64,000 nucleotides of DNA from Paenibacillus abyssi (GCF_014640295.1 NZ_BMGR01000002.1:396997-460996), one strand, 5' to 3'; counted from the first letter of the stretch, positions 8,919 to 18,809 are shown. Numbers and translations are program-made. The notes: a model not told the origin generated them from the letters alone.

Positions 8919-10307
8919 ATGAAATATATCAGCACGCGGGGACAAATATCCCCCATCGGGTTCATCGATTCGGTTCTAATGGGACTGGCCGACGATGGCG
9001 GCTTACTGGTCCCAGATCATATACCGCAATTGTCAGACGCCACCCTCAAGCAATGGCAGCACCTCTCATATCCTGATCTCGCCCTTGAGATTTTCTCCTT
9101 ATTTGTGGACAACGAGATTCCGCGGGCGGATCTGAAGAAACTGGTTGACGACAGCTATGCGACATTCCGCCACGAGGATGTAACACCGGTGCGGAAGCTC
9201 GACGACGGCCTATATGTGCTGGAGTTGTTCCATGGTCCAACCTTCGCCTTCAAGGACGTCGCGCTGCAATTTTTGGGCAATCTCTATTCCTACATTTCCG
9301 GTAAAACGGATTCCATCATTCACATCCTCGGAGCAACCTCCGGCGACACGGGCGCTTCGGCCATCGAGGGCGTACGCGGCAAAGAGGGCATCCGCATCTG
9401 CATCCTGCATCCGCACCAGAAGGTGAGCAAGGTACAGGAACTTCAGATGACGACAGTTGATGATTCTAACGTGCTGAACCTCGCTGTGAATGGCACGTTC
9501 GACGATTGCCAGCGGATCATTAAGGAACTGTTCGCCGACGTCAGCTTCAAGCACCAGTACCATCTGCGTGCTATCAATTCCATCAATATCGCCCGGATTC
9601 TCGCACAGACCGTATACTATTTCTACGCCTACTTCCAATTGGCGAACAAAGGGCAGGCCGATAAGGTCAACTTCAGTGTGCCAACAGGGAACTTCGGCGA
9701 CATATTTGCCGGCTTCCTCGCGCAAAAGATGGGACTTCCCATTAACAAGCTCATCCTGGCAACCAACGAGAACAACATCCTGGCACGCTTCGTGAACGAA
9801 GGCGTGTACCAACCGGGGGCATTCCGCGGTACACACAGTCCGTCCATGGATATTCAAGTAGCAAGCAACTTTGAGCGTTATTTGTTCTACCTGTATGGGG
9901 AAGACCCGGCAACCGTCACCTCCCTCATGGCGCAATTCAAAGCAGAGGGCCGCATTGTTATTCCCGAAGATGTTTTGAAACGCGTGCAAACCGACTTCGC
10001 GGCCTATAGTGTGGACAACGAGGACTGTTTGAACACGATCAGCAAGTATCACGAAAAGCATGATTATCTGCTGGATCCCCATACCGCCTGCGGTGTGGCA
10101 GCATCCGACAGGCTAACGGCGAACGGGGAAGTAACGGTCGCGCTGTCAACCGCTCATCCGGCCAAGTTCGACGAAGCGATCCGACTGCGCAATATCAGCC
10201 AGACTTATCCGGAACAAATCCAATCGCTGTTCGACAAACCGCAATTTCAAATGGTTGTCGACGGATCCAACGAAGAGATAAAGAAAAAGTTAGTGACGTT
10301 TTTTTAA
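8919..10307 (+). CDS. thrC: Threonine synthase
   Basis: This 462-residue PLP enzyme converts O-phosphohomoserine to threonine. The PLP lysine is in HGPTFAFKDVALQFLG (about Lys112), the phosphate-binding loop is GATSGDTGASAIEG, and PTGNFGDIFAG is the cofactor-binding motif. Its length and N-terminal extension (MKYISTRGQISP) match the longer fungal/proteobacterial-type class (E. coli ThrC-like) and not the roughly 350-residue Bacillus ThrC, so it is either a second threonine synthase or the only one in this species. AAGGAGAG sits upstream of the ATG. It is monocistronic with a strong terminator. Confidence 0.93.
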   Translation: MKYISTRGQISPIGFIDSVLMGLADDGGLLVPDHIPQLSDATLKQWQHLSYPDLALEIFSLFVDNEIPRADLKKLVDDSYATFRHEDVTPVRKLDDGLYVLELFHGPTFAFKDVALQFLGNLYSYISGKTDSIIHILGATSGDTGASAIEGVRGKEGIRICILHPHQKVSKVQELQMTTVDDSNVLNLAVNGTFDDCQRIIKELFADVSFKHQYHLRAINSINIARILAQTVYYFYAYFQLANKGQADKVNFSVPTGNFGDIFAGFLAQKMGLPINKLILATNENNILARFVNEGVYQPGAFRGTHSPSMDIQVASNFERYLFYLYGEDPATVTSLMAQFKAEGRIVIPEDVLKRVQTDFAAYSVDNEDCLNTISKYHEKHDYLLDPHTACGVAASDRLTANGEVTVALSTAHPAKFDEAIRLRNISQTYPEQIQSLFDKPQFQMVVDGSNEEIKKKLVTFF

Positions 10308-10328
10308 CAAAATCTAAACAAGCAAGGC

Positions 10329-10358
10329 AATAAGCCATCCTTACCGGGATGGCTTATT
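10329..10358 (+). terminator. Intrinsic terminator of thrC
   Basis: AATAAGCCATCC and GGATGGCTTATT form a perfect 12-bp stem with a 6-nt loop, 21 bp after the thrC stop. The U-tract is short (ATTTG). Confidence 0.75.
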
Positions 10359-10464
10359 TGCGCTTGTAAGAGAATCCCCGCCAGGCTATCCCGATAATAA
10401 CTAACAAAATTTGAGAAACCATAAAAAAATGAGTAAACTATAGGTATAAAGGAGGCGAATTAAG

Positions 10465-11517
10465 ATGGAAATAGGAATCAGTACATTTTTGGAGACAACA
10501 CCGGACCCGAAGACAGGAGAGGTCATCAGTCATGCCGAGCGGCTGCGCAATGCCGTCGAGGAGATCGTACTGGCTGATCAGGTCGGTCTGGATGTCTACG
10601 GAATCGGGGAGCATCACCGGCCCGATTATGCAGGTGCCTCACCCGTCGTTGCATTAGCGGCTGCGGCTGCCATGACCAAGCGGATCAGGCTCACAAGTGC
10701 GGTTACCGTGCTGTCCTCGGACGACCCGGTTCGCGTATATCAATCGTTCTCCACCCTTGACGGCATCTCTAACGGCCGGGCCGAGATTATGGCCGGACGG
10801 GGCTCGTTCGTCGAATCCTTCCCGCTGTTCGGGTACAGCCTGGATGATTATGACGAATTGTTCGAAGAAAAGCTGGAACTGCTGCTGGCGATCCGTTCCT
10901 CGGAGAAGGTGACTTGGCGCGGCGGGCATCGTCCAGCCATCGATAACCTTGGCGTCTATCCGCGGTCCGTTCAGAATCCGCTTCCGGTATGGATCGCAAG
11001 CGGCGGGAATCCACAATCTGCCGTTCGGGCAGGGCTACTTGGTTTACCGATCGCATTCGCCATCATCGGCGGAATGCCGGAGCGATTTGCTCCTTTAGTC
11101 GAACTCTATAAGAAGGCTGCTGTGCAGGCCGGGCATGATCCTGCCAAACTCCAGATTGCGACTCATTCGCACGGATTCGTCTCCGAAACAACGGAGCAGG
11201 CTGCCGATTCCTTCTTCCTTCCAACACAGGCCCAGATGAACGTCATCGGGCGTGAGCGGGGCTGGGGGCAGCATTACACCCGCGCCACATTTGATGAAGC
11301 GCGCAGCCTTCGGGGCGCCCTCTATGTCGGCGATCCCGAATATGTCGCGGAAAAAATCATTTTGCTGCGCAAAAATTTGGGGGTTACCCGTTTCTTCCTG
11401 CATGTGAATGTCGGCACGATGCCGCACCGTGAAGTCCTGCGCGCCATCGAGCTGCTCGGGACCAAGGTCGCGCCAATCGTGCGCAAGGAGCTTGCCCGGA
11501 TCGAGGGAAAAGAATAA
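10465..11517 (+). CDS. LLM class flavin-dependent oxidoreductase
   Basis: This 350-residue luciferase-like monooxygenase has [14 protein letters not shown] at the start, then [50 protein letters not shown] and [19 protein letters not shown], the usual TIM-barrel signatures of the FMN/F420-like LLM superfamily. It has the length of single-component family members. The substrate is unknown, and no flavin reductase is adjacent. AAAGGAGGCG precedes the ATG. The gene ends in a bidirectional terminator shared with cysI. Confidence 0.87.
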   Translation: MEIGISTFLETTPDPKTGEVISHAERLRNAVEEIVLADQVGLDVYGIGEHHRPDYAGASPVVALAAAAAMTKRIRLTSAVTVLSSDDPVRVYQSFSTLDGISNGRAEIMAGRGSFVESFPLFGYSLDDYDELFEEKLELLLAIRSSEKVTWRGGHRPAIDNLGVYPRSVQNPLPVWIASGGNPQSAVRAGLLGLPIAFAIIGGMPERFAPLVELYKKAAVQAGHDPAKLQIATHSHGFVSETTEQAADSFFLPTQAQMNVIGRERGWGQHYTRATFDEARSLRGALYVGDPEYVAEKIILLRKNLGVTRFFLHVNVGTMPHREVLRAIELLGTKVAPIVRKELARIEGKE

Positions 11518-11537
11518 GCAAAGCAATAATCCCTAAT

Positions 11538-11589
11538 AAAAAGGAGATGTCTCTCCAGTACAACGTACTTTCGAGACAACTCCTTTTTT
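11538..11589. terminator. Bidirectional terminator between LLM gene and cysI
   Basis: AAAAAGGAG...GTCTC and GAGAC...CTCCTTTTTT form a long stem with A and T runs on both sides. It can end the plus-strand oxidoreductase gene and the minus-strand cysJI operon. Confidence 0.85.
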
Positions 11590-11606
11590 ATCGTATCCTT
11601 ATTGCA

Positions 11607-13328
11607 TTACTCATGAAAATCAAGTCCGGAACGAACTTCTTTCACGTACCCGGCGCGAATGACGAAGTCACCGAAATGCTCGCTTTCCTCGCGTTCCTTC
11701 GCATACCGGTTCAGCATCGGCCGCAGTTCATGAAGAATTTCCTCTTCACCGATATTTTCACGGTACATTTTATTCAAGCGATTACCCGAGAAGCCGCCGC
11801 CCAAATACATGTTGTATTTGCCGGGAGCCTTCCCGATAAAGGAAATTTCCGCAAGCGCCGGCCTGGCGCAGCCGTTCGGACATCCGGTCATGCGAATCAC
11901 AATTTCCTCCTCGCGCAGCCCTGCCTCATCCAGGATCAATTCAAGCTTATCCAGCAGCGAAGGCATATAACGCTCCGATTCGGCCATTGCCAGGCCGCAG
12001 GTCGGCAATGCGACGCAGGCCATGGAGTTTCTGCGCAGCGCGGAATATTGGGTGCCGTCGGTCAGACCGTATGCCTGAATGATCGCTTCGATTTTTTTCT
12101 TCTTTTGAATGGACACATTGCCTATAATCAGATTCTGATTCGGCGTCAGGCGGAAATCCCCCGTATGCACCTTGGCAATTTCCCGCAAACCGGTCATCAG
12201 GAGGTAGCCTTCTTCGTCCTTTACCCGGCCGTTCTGGATGAAGAGCGTGAAATACCATTTGCCGTTGCTTCCTTTTACCCAGCCGTAACGGTCACCGTTA
12301 TGGTCGAAATGATAAGGCCGCGCCTCCTCCAGCTTCCAGCCCAGACGCTGGTGCAGCTCGTCGACAAACCACTCCAGGCCGCGGTCGTCAATTGTATATT
12401 TGAACCGGGCATGTTTGCGTACCGCACGGTCCCCGTAATCTCTTTGAATCATGACCGTTTTCTCGGCTACATCAATGAGCTGTTCCGGTGTGATAAAACC
12501 GATCACTCTCGCCAGCTGCGGATACGTCTTCGGATCGCCATGCGTCATGCCCATGCCGCCGCCGACCGCTACGTTGAAGCCAATCAGCTTCCCATGCTCA
12601 TGAATCGCGATAAAACCGAGATCCTGAGAAAAGACGTCCACATCGTTAGACGGCGGTACCGCGATACCGATCTTGAACTTGCGCGGCAAATAGACCGGGC
12701 CGTATATCGGCTCTTGCTCCTCTGTTTCGCGACTGTCGATCACCTTCTCTTCATCCAGCCAGATTTCATAATACGCTCTGGATCGCGGATCAAGGTGCTT
12801 GCTCACCTTCTGGGCCCACTCATGGACTTCGCCGTGGATTTCCGATTGATACGGATTCGGATTGCACATCACGTTGCGGTTCACATCGCCGCATGCGGCA
12901 AGCGTGCTTAACAGCGCTTCATTAACTTCCTTGATGGTACTCTTCATGTTCCACTTGAGCACGCCGTGAAGCTGGAACGACTGTCTGGTGGTCAGGCGAA
13001 TCGTGCCGTTGGCGTATTTCTGTGCGACGCGGTCCATCATCAGCCATTGCTCCGGCGTCACAACCCCGCCGGCAGCCCGCACGCGCAGCATGAACTGATA
13101 AGCCGGCTCCAGCTTCTGTTTGTTCCGCTCGTTGCGCAGATCGCGGTCATCCTGCATATAGCTGCCGTGGTGTTTCATCAATCGGTTATCATCTTCGGGA
13201 ATCGAGCCCGTTATTCTGTCCTGAAGTGTTTCTGCAAGAGATCCCCGCAGGTAATTGCTTCGCCGCTTAATATCCTCTACATCGCTGTGAGGCGCACTAT
13301 TTGGCGAAAGTAAGTTGTTTCCGTTCAT
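11607..13328 (-). CDS. cysI: Assimilatory sulfite reductase (NADPH) hemoprotein subunit
   Basis: This 573-residue sirohaem/4Fe-4S protein reduces sulfite to sulfide in cysteine synthesis. The iron-sulfur/sirohaem ligands are visible as [13 protein letters not shown] and [11 protein letters not shown] (C-x5-C and C-x3-C). Nitrite/sulfite reductase ferredoxin-like half domains occupy roughly 70-130 and 350-410, with [11 protein letters not shown] and [12 protein letters not shown]. The length matches Bacillus CysI/YvgQ. It follows cysJ by 36 bp in the same operon. A long open frame on the opposite strand (11547-12911) is only a shadow of this GC-rich gene. Confidence 0.96.
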   Translation of the reverse strand: MNGNNLLSPNSAPHSDVEDIKRRSNYLRGSLAETLQDRITGSIPEDDNRLMKHHGSYMQDDRDLRNERNKQKLEPAYQFMLRVRAAGGVVTPEQWLMMDRVAQKYANGTIRLTTRQSFQLHGVLKWNMKSTIKEVNEALLSTLAACGDVNRNVMCNPNPYQSEIHGEVHEWAQKVSKHLDPRSRAYYEIWLDEEKVIDSRETEEQEPIYGPVYLPRKFKIGIAVPPSNDVDVFSQDLGFIAIHEHGKLIGFNVAVGGGMGMTHGDPKTYPQLARVIGFITPEQLIDVAEKTVMIQRDYGDRAVRKHARFKYTIDDRGLEWFVDELHQRLGWKLEEARPYHFDHNGDRYGWVKGSNGKWYFTLFIQNGRVKDEEGYLLMTGLREIAKVHTGDFRLTPNQNLIIGNVSIQKKKKIEAIIQAYGLTDGTQYSALRRNSMACVALPTCGLAMAESERYMPSLLDKLELILDEAGLREEEIVIRMTGCPNGCARPALAEISFIGKAPGKYNMYLGGGFSGNRLNKMYRENIGEEEILHELRPMLNRYAKEREESEHFGDFVIRAGYVKEVRSGLDFHE

Positions 13329-13364
13329 TTCCCTGTCTCCTTTCGCTATCTTTGAGCTTGTACT

Positions 13365-15212
13365 TTAATACACATCTCGCTGATAACGTTTTTCCTGCTG
13401 CAATCGCGCCAAATACTCCGCAGCTCCCTCCGGGCTAAGTCCGCCCTCCCGCTCGAGAATCGTTGCGAAAGCCGCGTGAACGTCATGAGCCATGTGTTTC
13501 TCGTCTCCGCATACATAGATGCTGGCTCCATCCTGAAGCCATTGGTATAATTCCTTGCTGTTTTCAAGGATCCGATGCTGTACATAGACCTTCTCATCCG
13601 TATCGCGTGAGAACGCGACATCCATGCGCGTCAGTACGCCATCTTTCAGCCAGCGCTGCCACTCCACTTGATAAAGGAAATCGGTGGAGAAATGGCGGTC
13701 ACCGAAGAACAGCCATGTCTTGCCCGGCGCCCCGGTCTCTTCCCGTTCTCCCAGGAATGCCCGGAACGGGGCAACGCCTGTACCCGGCCCGACCATGATG
13801 ATCGGCGCATCCGGATTTTCAGGGAGCTTGAAGCTCGGGTTCTGCTGCACAAATACAGGCAGCGCTTCACCCGGCTCCGCCTGCTCGGAGATATAGGTCG
13901 AGCATACGCCGTACCGATTCCGCCCATTAGCCTCGTACTCAACTTTGCGGATCGTCAGATGCACCTCATCCGGGTATGCCTGCGGACTGCTGGATATCGA
14001 ATAAAGCCGAGGCGGGAGCTTCCGGAGAATCGATACAAAATCTTTGGCCGGCACTCCTTTCAGGTTATAATCCTGCACCAGATCCAGCAGATCGCGATCC
14101 CTGATATACGATCTGAGCTCCTGCTCTCTTCCTGCCACCAGCAGTTCCTGCAGCCCGCTCCCTGAGAACAGCTTCGCGGCTTGCTCCATTAGCGGCTTCG
14201 TTAATACCGTTATCTCATAATGGCTGGTCAACGCTTCAAGCAATGAGCGCTGCTCGCCATTTTTATTGATCGTGACAAGCTCTTCCGGCTTCCATCCCAT
14301 CGCTTCGATCAGCTCGCCGACAAGTCTGGGGTGATTCTTCGGATAGATACCCAGGCTGTCGCCCGGCTCATACTGAAGATTCGATCCCTCAAGCGAGAGC
14401 TCGAGATGGCGGGTTTCCCGGTCTGATCCGCGCCCGTTCAGATTCAAATTTTCAAGCACGACAGCCTGAAACGGGTTGGATCTGGAATATTCGGTTTGCT
14501 CCCCGATCTGAACCGCCGCACCGCCGGCGCTTGCCAAGGATGATACCGCAGTTCCTTCACTCAGTGATGCCAGCACGTTGTTCATCCATTCCGCCGCAGC
14601 ATCTTCGAAGTCCACGTCGCAATCCACGCGCGGGGTAAGACGCTTGCCTCCAAGCTCCTCAAGACGCTGGTCAAAGTCCTTCCCGGTCTTGCAGAAAAAC
14701 TCATAGGAAGTATCCCCCAGAGCCAATACGGAAAACTGCAAGCCCTCCAATTGAGGCGCTCTCTTGCTGTGCAGGAACTCGTAGAAAGGAAGTGCGTTGT
14801 CCGGCGGATCGCCCTCCCCATGCGTGCTTACCAGAATGAGCAGGTTTTGCACCTTCTTGAGCGTATTCGGCTTAAAATCGTTCATGGAGGAAACGGTTGC
14901 CTGGAAGCCCTGTTCCTGAAGCTTGTCAGTCAGCTTCTTGGCCAATTTATGACTGTTCCCGGTCTGGGACCCGAACAGCACCGTTACCTCTTTCGAAACA
15001 GCGGGTACACTCGCTGTCAAAGCCGCCGATGCCGTTAAGTCTGCTGAAGCGGCCGGCACCGGGGCTGCAGATGCAGGAGCCCCCACTTGCTGAAAAGCCG
15101 CCAGATAACCGGTCAGCCAAACCTTCTGCACGTCCGTAAGCGAAGGCAGCAAACGATTAAGCAGATCTGCCTGCTCCTGATTAAATGGACTGTTCGTTAC
15201 TTGTAATACCAA
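13365..15212 (-). CDS. cysJ: Assimilatory sulfite reductase (NADPH) flavoprotein subunit
   Basis: This 615-residue diflavin reductase passes electrons from NADPH through FAD and FMN to CysI. It has an N-terminal flavodoxin domain (VTVLFGSQTGNSHKLAKK, about residues 75-220), an Ala-rich linker, a FAD-binding region (PRLYSISSSPQAYPDEV) and an NADPH-binding domain (MVGPGTGVAPFRAFL, WLFFGDRH), ending YQRDVY as in the family. There is a 36-bp gap to cysI. No S-box riboswitch is visible upstream, so control is more likely by CysL- or CymR-type factors, which I cannot place. Confidence 0.95.
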   Translation of the reverse strand: MVLQVTNSPFNQEQADLLNRLLPSLTDVQKVWLTGYLAAFQQVGAPASAAPVPAASADLTASAALTASVPAVSKEVTVLFGSQTGNSHKLAKKLTDKLQEQGFQATVSSMNDFKPNTLKKVQNLLILVSTHGEGDPPDNALPFYEFLHSKRAPQLEGLQFSVLALGDTSYEFFCKTGKDFDQRLEELGGKRLTPRVDCDVDFEDAAAEWMNNVLASLSEGTAVSSLASAGGAAVQIGEQTEYSRSNPFQAVVLENLNLNGRGSDRETRHLELSLEGSNLQYEPGDSLGIYPKNHPRLVGELIEAMGWKPEELVTINKNGEQRSLLEALTSHYEITVLTKPLMEQAAKLFSGSGLQELLVAGREQELRSYIRDRDLLDLVQDYNLKGVPAKDFVSILRKLPPRLYSISSSPQAYPDEVHLTIRKVEYEANGRNRYGVCSTYISEQAEPGEALPVFVQQNPSFKLPENPDAPIIMVGPGTGVAPFRAFLGEREETGAPGKTWLFFGDRHFSTDFLYQVEWQRWLKDGVLTRMDVAFSRDTDEKVYVQHRILENSKELYQWLQDGASIYVCGDEKHMAHDVHAAFATILEREGGLSPEGAAEYLARLQQEKRYQRDVY

Positions 15213-15370
15213 TAATATACACCTCGCATAACATTAAAATTATTCTTAGTATTCGTATACGATTAAATTATTTTTCATCTTACATTCAAACTATCACAGC
15301 AAGAGAAACCAAGCAACAAAAATGATTTTATAGGTATTATTGGTTTTGCTGATAAATGAATTTCATAACA

Positions 15371-15397
15371 AATCGCACCCAATAAATGGATGCGATT
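15371..15397 (+). repeat. Orphan hairpin related to the rlmN terminator
   Basis: AATCGCA and TGCGATT enclose CCCAATAAATGGA and are followed on the plus strand by GAGTTTTT. The core CGCACC-AATAAATGGAT-CG is nearly identical to the hairpin at 2201-2232, so the two may belong to a dispersed repeat family that can act as a terminator. Confidence 0.45.
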
Positions 15398-15486
15398 GAG
15401 TTTTTATGTCAATCCTCTGCAATACAGTTACGCATGGCTCTTTGCGTACCAAACTTGCAGCGCTTGTTGGCATATCTGAAAAGTAA

Positions 15487-15517
15487 AGATGTGCCTGCTA
15501 ACCTGCAGCTCCATTTC
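15487..15517 (-). pseudogene. Remnant of a paralogue of the beta-propeller stalk protein
   Basis: This 31-bp stretch matches 17664-17694 at 29 of 31 positions, with weaker similarity continuing to the left. In the reverse direction it encodes KWSCRLAGTS, against KWSYRLAGTS in the large secreted protein at 16434-18737. It starts 10 bp after the stop of the XRE gene. It is probably the relic of a second copy deleted or disrupted when this region was rearranged. Confidence 0.5.
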
Positions 15518-15526
15518 TTACATACG

Positions 15527-16150
15527 TCATGTCCTGGCTTTTCTCATGACGAATGTAATGATCCCGCAAAGAAACAGATACGTAATTGCAGTAAACAATA
15601 GATCTATCAATAATAGACGCGGATAAGGATAGAATTCTAGTGCAAATTGAAACGAATAAAATACAGGGAAGGGGAGTATTAACCATAGGTTAATCGAGTA
15701 GAAATGTCTTCTGTATATTTTACTTTTACTCTCATTATTCTTCGTCCTCATTGCTTCAAAGAAAATGATTGCAGTGATTTGAACAATAAGTCCGACACTA
15801 ACGGTAAATACGGTTTGCCAAGTAAAATAAGCGGCAATGGATATCAGCAATCCGATTAGACTCACTCCTGTAGCTGCAATAACCGGAATAGCAATATCCA
15901 TTCGTTTATTTGTTGTCTCGTTTGCGATAACCGCATCATCCTTACAGTCTATCATATCGTCAAAAAGTAAATAATCAGTGGGTACATCAAATGCGAGACT
16001 GAGTTGAATCACTTTATCTGTATCAGGTATGGACTCGCCTACTTCCCATTTCGAAATTGCTTGCCTTGAAACACCAAGTTGTTCAGCTAATTTTTCTTGG
16101 GACATATAATTCTTCTTTCGAAGTTTTTGTATTTTTTGTCCGATTGCCAT
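15527..16150 (-). CDS. XRE family regulator with C-terminal membrane domain
   Basis: This 207-residue protein has an N-terminal helix-turn-helix (residues 1-60): GQKIQKLRKKNYMSQEKLAEQLGVSRQAISKWEVGESIPD, the canonical Cro/CI pattern, then a linker and about four hydrophobic segments (around 85-108, 113-131, 150-172 and 180-200). Membrane-tethered XRE regulators of this layout are common in Firmicutes, often beside transporter or stress genes. The target is unknown and no obvious operon partner is adjacent. The start is ATG at 16150 with GGAGGG just upstream. Confidence 0.82.
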   Translation of the reverse strand: MAIGQKIQKLRKKNYMSQEKLAEQLGVSRQAISKWEVGESIPDTDKVIQLSLAFDVPTDYLLFDDMIDCKDDAVIANETTNKRMDIAIPVIAATGVSLIGLLISIAAYFTWQTVFTVSVGLIVQITAIIFFEAMRTKNNESKSKIYRRHFYSINLWLILPFPVFYSFQFALEFYPYPRLLLIDLLFTAITYLFLCGIITFVMRKART

Positions 16151-16296
16151 ATGAGACCCTCCTTCATTTCGGTATCTCTATTTTAAAGATAGACCTGGTT
16201 GCGAACAACCAAATGCACCTTGAACATCCGCAACCAGCGTTAGCAAGCCTTATTCTTAAAGGCTTCCAGAGCATTGGACTGCATCTTCAAAAAATT

Positions 16297-16340
16297 GCCG
16301 TTACTTGTGATACGGTTCGGCGTATCATAAATGAGGCGAA
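16297..16340. repeat. rlmH-type attachment site copy A (SCC-like)
   Basis: Two head-to-head 15-bp half-sites are separated by 4 bp: minus strand CCGTATCACAAGTAA (16315-16301) and plus strand GCGTATCATAAATGA (16320-16334), followed by GGCGAA. The plus half fits the staphylococcal SCC insertion-site consensus GCnTATCATAARTRA exactly. The same 15-4-15 geometry occurs at 29.86, 35.35 and 36.30 kb, and the single half at the rlmH 3' end is CCGTATCATAAGTGA. Confidence 0.7.
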
Positions 16341-16370
16341 TTCAGAGAACAGCCGTTAGCGAGAGGAAAT

Positions 16371-16414
16371 AAGGATAAAGGAGGCCATCCTTAGCGGAAA
16401 GCCTCCTTATCCTT
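16371..16414 (-). terminator. Intrinsic terminator of the beta-propeller gene
   Basis: AAGGATAAAGGAGGC and GCCTCCTTATCCTT form a long stem about 20 bp beyond the gene's stop codon. A T-rich stretch follows on the minus strand. Confidence 0.75.
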
Positions 16415-16433
16415 CTGATTCGATGTTGCTCTT

Positions 16434-18737
16434 TTATGCGTTATCAATCGAAATAAGGGATCCTTCTTTTGCTCGCTCATAGTTAACCTTATAACCCAAT
16501 CTCTCGGAGATGTTCCGCAGCGGTACATAAGATCTTCCGTTTGTTAGTTGAACGTTGGAGAAGACTACTTTGGCACCATCTTTTTCGAAGGTGACGCTTT
16601 TAGTTGACTGTTCCCATTTCATTGTATAACCTAGCGCTGCTCCAATCACTTTCAGCGGTACATAAGTCGTACCTTTCTCAATATAAGGGATACCCAGTTC
16701 ATTCGAAGAGGATAATGTCTTTCCGTTTACTTTAATAATAATCGGATCTTCAAATTTCAGTCCATTCGCATACATAATCTGGCCATATGCACCAACAAAT
16801 ATATATTTCCCGTGTGCTTTAATACCGTCCAGCATCATTCCACTGCCGCCGATGTCAAAGTCTGAATACTGTTTTGGAATTGGAATCTCTTTCCACTTCA
16901 CGCCGTCTTTCGAAATATAATAAGCATTATAATTTACATAATCCCCTTTTACTTCCGCAATAGAATCATTGAAGGCGAAGAGATATCCGTCAAACGACGT
17001 AACAAATTCAAACCGGTCATTATGATCCAGACCGGCTGCAGATTTCGACCACTGCTTGCCATCCTTCGATACCCACATTTTCGTAGCATCATACGGATAG
17101 GTCGCAATGTATCGTTCTCCGTTCCAAGCCAGATCCACTACAATGACATCCAGATTCGTAAGCGCCGTCCACACCGTTCCGTTCGTAGATTGCATGATTT
17201 TCGTATATTGATTGCCGTTGTTATAAATCTGGAATGCGGCCAACACCCGTTTCCCATCCCAGACCATAGAGGTGAGCCAATAGTCGGATTTGCTTACGCT
17301 GTTCACTTTCGTCCAGGAAAGTCCGTCCCTGGACGTATAAACACCATACACTTGATCAGAAGCAATGAAAAACTTCCCTGTCCACAGTATATTACTCAAA
17401 TCGCCGTATTGATCTTTAAATGAAACGCGTACAGGCTTCCAACTGACCCCATCGGAAGATACATAAACGCCACCGTTTCCGACCGCAACAAATTTGTTCG
17501 CGCCCCATGCGACATCAAACAAACTCACTCTTCCAAAGCTTTCTTTATATGAAAAAGGAGTAGCGCTCTTCCACTGCGTTCCATTATCGGTGTAAATAAC
17601 GCTTCCTTGAAGGCCTACAGCTACCGTTCTTTTCCCATTGGTGGCTATCGCTTTGAAATCTCTAGATGTGCCTGCTAACCTGTAACTCCATTTCATCCCG
17701 TCGCTCGTATAGATGGAGTAAGTGCCGTCAGGATAATTCTCCATCTTCTTAGAACCAAGCCCGGCAAACCCGCCATCGACTGGATACATCGTATAGACCG
17801 AAACTTGGAGATTGGACAAGTCGTGCTGCTTCCAATTCACCCCATCGGTAGATGTATAAGATACTTGCCGGCCTGAAGCGTTATTTGGGACATATCCGAC
17901 CGCGATGTACGTTTTCCCGTTTGTAAACAGCGATTGCAGTCTGACGTTACTTGGCGACTTACTTTGTTTATTCCAGGTCAGCCCGTCCTTCGACGTATAA
18001 AACCCGTTGCCGACCCCCAGGTAATGATTCTTGGCCCATACCATATCGTTAATATTGGCTTTGGTGTCAAGAGGCTTGCTTGTCCATTTCAAACCGTCCT
18101 TGGAGGTATAAACCTTCTTTTCTTCATAACCATAAATAAAGTATGTACCGTTAACATATTTAATCGGATGCGAGCCATATTGAACTTCAAGCGTGAGGGT
18201 TTTGGTCCAATTTTCCCCGTCGCTTGAAGTGTACACATGCTCTCGTCCTACAGCTACAAATTTGTTCTTTCCCCAGACGAGATAATGAATCGCTTCACCT
18301 GGCTCAAAATCAATCTTCTTCCACTTCAGCCCATCGGTTGAAATAAATGCTTCTGAAGACGCATAATTCGCTTCTCTTTCATATTCCGTGTTTGCGCCAA
18401 ACATCACATATTTCTTTCCATCCCAAGCGATCGTTGTGAGTTGATAGTTTCCAAACTTCGACAATGCCTTCCAATTCCGTCCGTTCGTTGATTTCATCAC
18501 GGTTCCGTAAGGACCAACGGCAATATATTCTTTATCCCCTATCGCTAAAGAGTAAGGCGGATCCGAACTGTATGATGAGTCCACCGTCCATCCTTCGCCT
18601 ATCGAGTAGGGCGACTCCTGCAACGTAATGCTGTCAATGCTTTCATTAGATGCAGCAGACACTTCAGAATTCGCTGTAAAAAAAGGCCATATCAATGTGA
18701 TACAAATGATCATTACAACCGCTTTTTTCCAATGCAT
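16434..18737 (-). CDS. Secreted beta-propeller repeat protein with stalk (copper amine oxidase-like) domain
   Basis: This 767-residue exported protein has a signal peptide (residues 1-29, MHWKKAVVMIICITLIWPFF, cleavage near VSA-AS). About twelve repeats of the type Y-T-S-x-D-G-x-x-W follow (for example VYTSSDGENW, FYTSKDGLTW), each preceded by a G-x-x-Y/F-V-A-V-G strand. This resembles sialidase/photosystem-stability-type beta-propellers. A C-terminal domain of about 100 residues (VNGKTLSSSNELGIPYIEKG, then TYVPLKVIGAALGY and SYVPLRNISERLGY) is the Cu-amine-oxidase N1 'stalk' module common in Paenibacillus surface proteins. Function is unknown; surface binding is the best guess. A perfect intrinsic terminator sits 48 bp upstream of its start. 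Confidence 0.8.
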   Translation of the reverse strand: MHWKKAVVMIICITLIWPFFTANSEVSAASNESIDSITLQESPYSIGEGWTVDSSYSSDPPYSLAIGDKEYIAVGPYGTVMKSTNGRNWKALSKFGNYQLTTIAWDGKKYVMFGANTEYEREANYASSEAFISTDGLKWKKIDFEPGEAIHYLVWGKNKFVAVGREHVYTSSDGENWTKTLTLEVQYGSHPIKYVNGTYFIYGYEEKKVYTSKDGLKWTSKPLDTKANINDMVWAKNHYLGVGNGFYTSKDGLTWNKQSKSPSNVRLQSLFTNGKTYIAVGYVPNNASGRQVSYTSTDGVNWKQHDLSNLQVSVYTMYPVDGGFAGLGSKKMENYPDGTYSIYTSDGMKWSYRLAGTSRDFKAIATNGKRTVAVGLQGSVIYTDNGTQWKSATPFSYKESFGRVSLFDVAWGANKFVAVGNGGVYVSSDGVSWKPVRVSFKDQYGDLSNILWTGKFFIASDQVYGVYTSRDGLSWTKVNSVSKSDYWLTSMVWDGKRVLAAFQIYNNGNQYTKIMQSTNGTVWTALTNLDVIVVDLAWNGERYIATYPYDATKMWVSKDGKQWSKSAAGLDHNDRFEFVTSFDGYLFAFNDSIAEVKGDYVNYNAYYISKDGVKWKEIPIPKQYSDFDIGGSGMMLDGIKAHGKYIFVGAYGQIMYANGLKFEDPIIIKVNGKTLSSSNELGIPYIEKGTTYVPLKVIGAALGYTMKWEQSTKSVTFEKDGAKVVFSNVQLTNGRSYVPLRNISERLGYKVNYERAKEGSLISIDNA

Positions 18738-18784
18738 AGCTTCCTCCTAGTTACTCCTATGATGGTGTATGGGGTCAGTCCAAT

Positions 18785-18809
18785 AAAAAAAGAACCTTGC
18801 GTGAGGTTC
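18785..18809 (-). terminator. Terminator-like hairpin just upstream of the beta-propeller gene
   Basis: On the minus strand GAACCT-CACGCA-AGGTTC is followed by seven T. It lies between the helicase terminator and the start codon at 18737, so it either attenuates the propeller gene or ends a lost transcript. Confidence 0.55.

Larger units (their letters stand above)
15213..15526. other. Intergenic region upstream of cysJ
   Basis: This 314-bp stretch holds the AT-rich cysJ leader and promoter zone (15213-15340), an orphan terminator-like hairpin (15371-15397) and a 31-bp remnant (15487-15517) of the beta-propeller gene at 16.4-18.7 kb. A 71-codon plus-strand frame starting at 15386 has no ribosome binding site or family resemblance, so I do not call it a gene. 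Confidence 0.5.

Noticed and set aside
11547..12911. Long open frame (454 codons) antisense to cysI
   Set aside because: It is entirely overlapped by a canonical cysI and shows no family features.
15213..15340. Possible S-box (SAM) riboswitch in the cysJ leader
   Set aside because: None of the conserved S-box core sequences are present.
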